A stretch of 64,000 nt of DNA from Vanessa cardui (Eukaryota > Arthropoda > Insecta > Lepidoptera > Nymphalidae), in NCBI RefSeq assembly GCF_905220365.1, contig NC_061126.1, forward strand, positions 3,782,001 through 3,846,000, written 5' to 3'. The notes beneath the pieces are model-generated. The model saw nothing but the letters and a program-made list of their open reading frames with translations, did no database searches and had not been told where the DNA came from. A program made the position numbers and the translations under genes. Shown one piece after another: positions 58,763 through 64,000 of the stretch (its first letter is position 1; each line of letters begins with the position of its first letter).

Positions 58763-59060
58763 CTGAGATGACCTAGTGGTAAGAACGCGTGCATTTTAAC
58801 CAATGATTTCGCGTTTAAACCCAGGCAAGCACCACTATATATATGTGTTTAATTTGTATTTATAATTCATCTCGTGCCCGCGCGGTGATTAATATCGTGA
58901 GAAAATCTACATGTGTCTAATTTCATCGAAATTCAGCCACATGTGCATGCCACCAACCCGCATTGAAACAGCGTGGTGTTCCATGTTCCAAACCCTCTCC
59001 TTAATGGGAGAGGTGGCCTTAGCCCAGCAGTGGGAAATTTACAGGCTGCTGCTGTTACTG
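58763..59060 (+). mobile_element. S1 SINE, full length, with 7-bp target-site duplication
   Basis: TATTGAG at 58756-58762 recurs at 59061-59067. Box A is TGACCTAGTGG and box B is GTTTAAACCC; both are changed from the family norm. The body is complete through CACCAACCCGCATTG, CTCTCCTTAATGGGAGAGG, CAGCAGTGGGAAATTTACAG and a GCTGCTGCTGTTACTG tail. Confidence 0.9.
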
Positions 59061-59540
59061 TATTGAGTTAAATTTTTTAGGGCTATTGTTTATCGCTTCT
59101 TGTCTATTCTCTATCGCTCTCTCTTTCTGTCTCACTTCTGATCAATAGCCTTGATCGTGGGTTACTTAGATAATAAGCTCTACATTATAATTAAATACAA
59201 TATTTATGTCGATATTCACGAAAGTTAACCAAGGCCACACGCAGGGCGAGAACAAGGTTTGTAGTTAACCATAATAACGACTTAAATTAATATTACTACA
59301 CTATGTTTACGAGAATTAAAATAGTGTAACTTTTCTACCCTTTTATTGCGATAAATAAGTTATTATAATTACTAAACCTTAGCTTACACTTTACAATATT
59401 ACGTTGTGTAGTGAAAGGTAATGTTAACACTAATATGATCAATTCGTTTTATAATTTAATACAAGAATTTCATTAAATTTATTTATTTATATTAATTCAT
59501 ATTATTAGACATTGTCACTCTTTTAAGTTGAAGATTTGCT
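59061..59540. other. unannotated sequence
   Basis: A CT-rich patch lies at 59095-59135 (CTCTATCGCTCTCTCTTTC). Nothing else is recognised. Confidence 0.35.
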
Positions 59541-59702
59541 TTCTCTATGGGCATAAGATTCTTGTGGAACTATTTCTATCTTCGTTGAATTTGTTACGAT
59601 TTCAATGAATTAACATTCAGGTTAACTCCTTGCAAATTGCTTCAACAAACTTCCTCGTTCAATTAGTTTTTCGTAAACGCTTATGTATCTTAGTAAATAT
59701 AC
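59541..59702. repeat. family J dispersed repeat, copy 2
   Basis: GGCATAAGATTCTTGTGGAA, TTACGATTTCAATGAATTAA, TTGCTTCAACAAACTTCCTC and TTTCGTAAACGCTTATGTAT align with 55660-55833 in the same orientation, 3.9 kb away. Confidence 0.6.
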
Positions 59703-59931
59703 CAAAGTTAAAGTTGTTAGGTTATGTAGTTTCAATGAGAAAGTTACTTAACTTACTAACCTACCCCCACCTTCTCCTTTGCGAGTCGATTTCAGGAAAA
59801 TTCGTGTTTAGTTGCTGTTTATTTTGAAAGCTTAAAAAACACCGGTTTTAAAATATTTTATCATATCTATTCCTATATAGGCAGGAGCTAGATGCGAGTA
59901 GCTGAAAATCGATCACAGTGGCGTGCTATTG

Positions 59932-59970
59932 AAGAGGCCTCTGTCCAGCAGTGGACGAAAAAAGGCTGTC
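59932..59970 (+). mobile_element. LINE/SINE 3' end fragment
   Basis: GAAGAGGCCTCTGTCCAGCA, then GTGGACG and AGGCTGTCGATGAT. It resembles a lepidopteran element end (GAGGCCTATGTCCAGCAGTGGACG) distinct from S1. Only ~40 bp remain. Confidence 0.5.
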
Positions 59971-62340
59971 GATGATTCCATTATAGAGTATGACACTTTG
60001 CCTCTCATTATTATATTAACACATGAATATACACCGCAAACAAGATGGCGAACTAAACAACGTCAGTTCAGTTTGTCAAAAGACATAAAATTATGTACAC
60101 ATTCATATAATTTTCATAAAAACTCTAATAAACAACGTTTATGCTCGGATAAAAATGTATGCTGTATTATGTTAAGTCAAATAATTTTATTCGTTTGACG
60201 ATTTTACTTGTTTCTGGATTTTATTTTATGTCTTAACCTAACGTAAAAACTTCCTGTCATAAATAGTTAGTTACCAAAACATATATCGACATGTTAGCGA
60301 AACAGTAATTAAAATTCAGAAAAAGCAATCCATTGTTATAACATATTTCAATAGTCCAAACATCTATAATCTTCAACATATAAGACGCAATTTCTCATTC
60401 GAAAATAATGTTATTTCTCATATAATAAACCATAAAATATTTTGAAAATCAATAGTAACTTATTTTTATCACAATATGTTGTGAAGGTTGTTTTGTAGCG
60501 CCTTTAAGAGTTTCCATTCAGCGACGCGTGCAATAACTTACGTTGGAGCATTTATTTTGTATTGAGTTTTGATATTTTATTATTGCTGTAATAACACGTT
60601 AAATATTATCAATAACTTATTTTGAAAGTAATGCTATAATTTAATATCTAAATACGTAATTTTAATATATAATAGGCAAAGAAATTTAATCGCTGGTTAG
60701 TATTGATCCAAATATGTCGCGCTAGTATTAATCAAGTTCTTGAAATCCACATGCACTGGAGTTGAAATGAAGTTTTTCTTAAAATTACATGAAGATATTT
60801 TCTAAATTTAGTAGATATATAAAACAAGAATATAATCAATTAAAAATAACATCCGTATATTTTATTTTTAAACTATTTAAAATATTCATTTATCATTGCA
60901 TTTATATGTAATTGTACCTCCAGAGATATATGCCTACGTTATTATTAATTTCATGGATTTTCTAAACTCAACAGTATAATATTTTAAAAAACTCTATCGA
61001 TTTTAATGCCTTGCCTAAAATTTGTATTAATCAATAATTCCTTTATGAATTATATTGATATTAAATAATACCCAATCTCTTATAAGATATAAAAATTTAT
61101 AAAACGTATAAATTATTATACTTTTAAGTTGAAAATACAATGAGTATATTTTTTAATCAAAGAGTATTTCTGAATACATTAAAAGCAACATCCAATTAAT
61201 TAAATAAATGAATGTATTATATATATAATTTGAAGAAATAAAAATGAATATCCCATGATAATGAAATATTTTTTTATAATAAAATTAATGTATAATTATT
61301 AAGGTTCGTGTTTTATTTTTCAAACTGGTTTAAGCATTTCTTGAGTACGAAGTGTGACTAAAGGGCTTGTATCTTTCTCTTTGAACCCAGAGATTGATTT
61401 TTACTCAGATATAGTGCATATCAAAGTCCAGTAATTACGATTCATTTAAATATTGAAAGAAATGCCGTAATTTCCTTATGTCATTATAATATGCTGTTGT
61501 GACGTCATCAAATTTAATAGAGTCGGTATATTAAAAGCTCTATAATTTATATTTCATCAAAATTGTTCATATCAATGTTCTCTAACCAAGGACCTTTTCA
61601 CGTAACGATTTGTATAAATACTATAATCTCATTATATTTTATTAATAATCTCATTTAAAATTAAATCATATTAGTTTAATGTATTAAAGTACTAACGCAA
61701 GTAAAAAGTCAAAATAAAAACCATATTCATATATGTAAGTTTTTATAATTCTATCGTATAATAAAATAAAAACTGTCCAGGTAGCTTGCTAAAACAGATT
61801 CAAGCGTGCGGTTCGTATGTGCCCGCCCGTTAATTATAAAATGGCTGAACCACGTCAATAGTTGGTTCTACATTTATATCCGCAAAACATACTAATTAAA
61901 TACAAATCACTTATTATACTACCGTTTAGTCAAACGTGTGTTTAGCCATGTGCAACACACACAAATAATAATGATTATCCTCAGTTACTTATTCTACTTC
62001 AATAGATTAAAATACTACGGAAATTATTTAAATTGTCATCAAGGATTCGATGTTTTATTCAAATTTGGCTTAATTTATTTGAATTTTATTCTAGCGCGTT
62101 TAAAATATAAACATAACCCCTACAATTAATCTGTATCGTTACCATGCCTTAGAAGACTAAGCCTTTACTTAGAGGTAATAATTCCACGTTAACGCAACCT
62201 TAAGCTCTATAAGCCGTCGGTAACACGACAATGCGACTTTATATTTACAATTTACAATTCTTTTATGCTAATTTTATTAACCACAACTTACCGGGGGTAG
62301 TGTATGATGCACAAACGTAATACACATGCACGCAAGCACA
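59971..62340. other. 2.4 kb without recognisable features
   Basis: Very AT-rich. Frames at 59923-60198 and 61938-62129 have no coding features. Confidence 0.4.
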
Positions 62341-62389
62341 ACACAAGTCACAAACCTCGATCGGTCACAAGCCAATGGGGGTCAATTCC

Positions 62390-62570
62390 GAACGCATGCG
62401 GGCACTATCACGTCACATACACTATGATAGGTCACAGTTTTTATTCAGTTACGTAGTAACGACAAGCGTGCGCCCGTTCGTCGCAGCCTCAACTGGCTGG
62501 GGCGACGCTACCGCGCGTGTCCTTCTCCCCTCCCCCCGCGCCACTCACCTCGCACCACGGCCAAATAGAA
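62390..62570. promoter_or_regulatory. CpG/GC-rich island, candidate promoter region
   Basis: The segment is strikingly rich in C, G and CpG (GCGTGCGCCCGTTCGTCGC, GGGGCGACGCTACCGCGCG, CTCCCCCCGCGCC) against AT-rich flanks. A plus-strand TTATTCAGTTACG contains a consensus insect initiator TCAGTT with the A at 62447. There is no TATA box. It directly adjoins the minus-strand splice-flanked segment 62582-62549. It could drive transcription in either or both directions. An 83-codon plus-strand frame (62375-62626) crosses it, but its arginine/serine/alanine-rich start (MGVNSERMRALSRHI) is probably a by-product of composition. Confidence 0.45.
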
Positions 62571-62582
62571 ATAAAGTATGCG
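62549..62582 (-). other. candidate 34-nt 5' UTR exon or end of first exon
   Basis: On the minus strand a pyrimidine tract, TTCTTTTACGTTCTGTCCTTACAG, is an excellent acceptor ending at 62583 (quoted in pieces: TTCTTTTACG, TTCTGTCCTTACAG). 34 nt later TGCGAG|GTGAGT is an excellent donor at 62548-62543. The strand agrees with the gene at 805-552. Either this is an internal micro-exon, or only the donor is used and the first exon starts further right. Splicing to 805 would give an intron of about 61.7 kb. No transcript support. Confidence 0.35.
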
Positions 62583-62639
62583 CTGTAAGGACAGAACGTA
62601 AAAGAAGAATATCTAGATACCTATGAACTAAATTAATCG

Positions 62640-64000
62640 GATGTAAAGCGTTGGAAAATTCGAACTTGGTACTGTTTTAGTTATAGCTGAAATCTATGGA
62701 GTATATTAGAGATTTAACATTCGTTTTCGATTAATTCGTTGGGAGTTTTTAGGGGCTGTATTGTCTACTAAACTAAAAATAGTGGGAAAACGAATTTCGG
62801 TTAAGACGAATTGATGTAATTAGTTTAAATGTGATCTTAACTTGCATTGCTCATTACGTTAAAGTTAATTTTAAACAAGATTTATAAGAACGCTACGCTT
62901 CTCAGATAGTTAGCTGCAAATACCGAGTCTCTTTATATTTTTCTCAGACTGCATAAACGTTATGTTGAATTTCTAATAAAACTTCTGCGAAAGTTGAATT
63001 GACTTTAAAGTAACTATTTAGACCCTTGTATTATTGTAATGAAAGTTACTTACACGTATTGTGTGTAGACGATCTTAGAAACGTTCGTAGACTTTAACGG
63101 CGTAACTATAAATTATTATAGGCTTAATGGGAATACCATTACACACAATTAAAACCCATTTCAATATGACATTTAAATTTTTATATTTTTAACTTATTTT
63201 TGTAATCATTAAAAAATGTCTAAATCTAATTTTCTATTTATATGTAATAATAGACGTGTAATGATAATATTTAATCGATTTTTCGTTATATTTTCGCATA
63301 TTATTTTATTATATTGATTAAAACACAAATATCATAAATCGATTTTGTAATATATACATGTATATACAACAATATATGTATATTTAAAACTAGGCTTAAT
63401 ACGGTACTCGGAAGACCGTCCAAGTTTGTCACAAAGGAATATTTATCATTTCCACCGTCTTCAAATAGACAAGCTGTTTTCATTTTGGTTTGTGTTTCAA
63501 TAAACCGAATGAATACTAAACGATTTTAATATTTATTTCATTTTAGATAATCGACAGATTATAAACATGTACATGTAATTAAATGTATATTTGTATACAT
63601 AATAATGTATATATCGTTCTGATACATTTAATATGAATTATTTGAATAATTATTTAAATTATACACTGTTCAGAAACATAAATAAAATAACATGCACAAT
63701 TAAAAATAATCATTGAATTCGATATTTGTATTATTTAATTATCTTAGAATAAAATCGCTTTAAAATTTATAAACAAATTTATTATTAAGAAAAGATTTTA
63801 TCCATATATAAAAGGCGACCATTAAAGTACTTTTAAAGGATTAGGCAAAAAGCGTCCATACCGTTTTACATCAGAGCTGTGCCACGGCTGTTTCTGTAGA
63901 TTTATTTTCTTTTGAAAGTGTTTCTTTTTTAATAACGTTTTACGTTTGGTATTTCAAAACATACTTAACATAATATCCGTTCCTTTATGATAATAAATAT
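62640..64000. other. unannotated AT-rich sequence
   Basis: Nothing recognised. It would be upstream sequence or a further 5' intron of the minus-strand gene. Confidence 0.4.

Noticed and set aside
62375..62626. 83-codon plus-strand frame across the GC-rich island
   Set aside because: GC-rich sequence lowers stop frequency; no homology recognised and it runs over the opposite-strand splice signals.

Overview
The window looks like AT-rich nuclear DNA of a lepidopteran, probably a butterfly. It has almost no protein-coding sequence. No open frame exceeds about 106 codons, and the longer ones coincide with repeats or show no coding features. The taxonomic call rests on the repeats, which I recognise as lepidopteran: a tRNA-headed SINE with an AACATCGTGAGGAAACC body motif (similar SINEs are known from nymphalid butterflies), LINE 3' ends carrying ATGCC...GGCATTAAG or AGCGATA-type stem sequences, Helitron-like elements ending in CTAG, and the ACCGACTTC/GAAGTCGGT element. 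These identifications come from memory and were not searched.

The one gene I can support is on the minus strand at the left end. An exon at 805-552 carries a 5' UTR with two short upstream ORFs, a start codon at 627 with an in-frame stop before it, 25 codons of a signal-peptide-like sequence, and a consensus splice donor. Transcription runs leftward, so the rest of the gene lies beyond position 1. Most or all of the remaining ~63 kb would then be 5' intron or upstream DNA. Near the right end, 62390-62570 is unusually GC- and CpG-rich. It contains a 34-nt segment on the minus strand flanked by good splice signals, and a TCAGTT initiator motif on the plus strand. It may be the promoter/first-exon region of the same gene (which would imply a ~61.7 kb first intron) or of a divergent neighbour. 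This link is inference.

The rest is a dense mosaic of decayed and some younger mobile elements. I use these labels: S1 = tRNA-derived SINE (about 18 copies or fragments, six with convincing target-site duplications); S2 = a second tRNA-derived SINE (two copies); B = an unclassified ~400 bp repeat (about 12 copies); A = an unclassified repeat with a long remnant frame (three copies); F = LINE 3' ends with an ATTTTG tail (five copies); C, D, E and I = Helitron-like or RTE-like short elements; J and K = two-copy repeats of unknown type. The most striking structure is a composite element present twice (39835-40870 and 55914-57628). It contains a fold-back with 223-bp arms, a 252-bp Helitron-like element with intact A|TC...CTAG|T ends, and an outer AACCGACTTC inverted motif.

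Stretches of 1-4.5 kb between repeats (20.9-23.8, 25.3-29.8, 44.8-46.8 and 60.0-62.3 kb) show nothing I recognise; they are candidates for regulatory DNA only by default. I found no operon, CRISPR array, rRNA, functional tRNA gene or viral gene, and no previously undescribed biological system that I can defend. The findings are structural.
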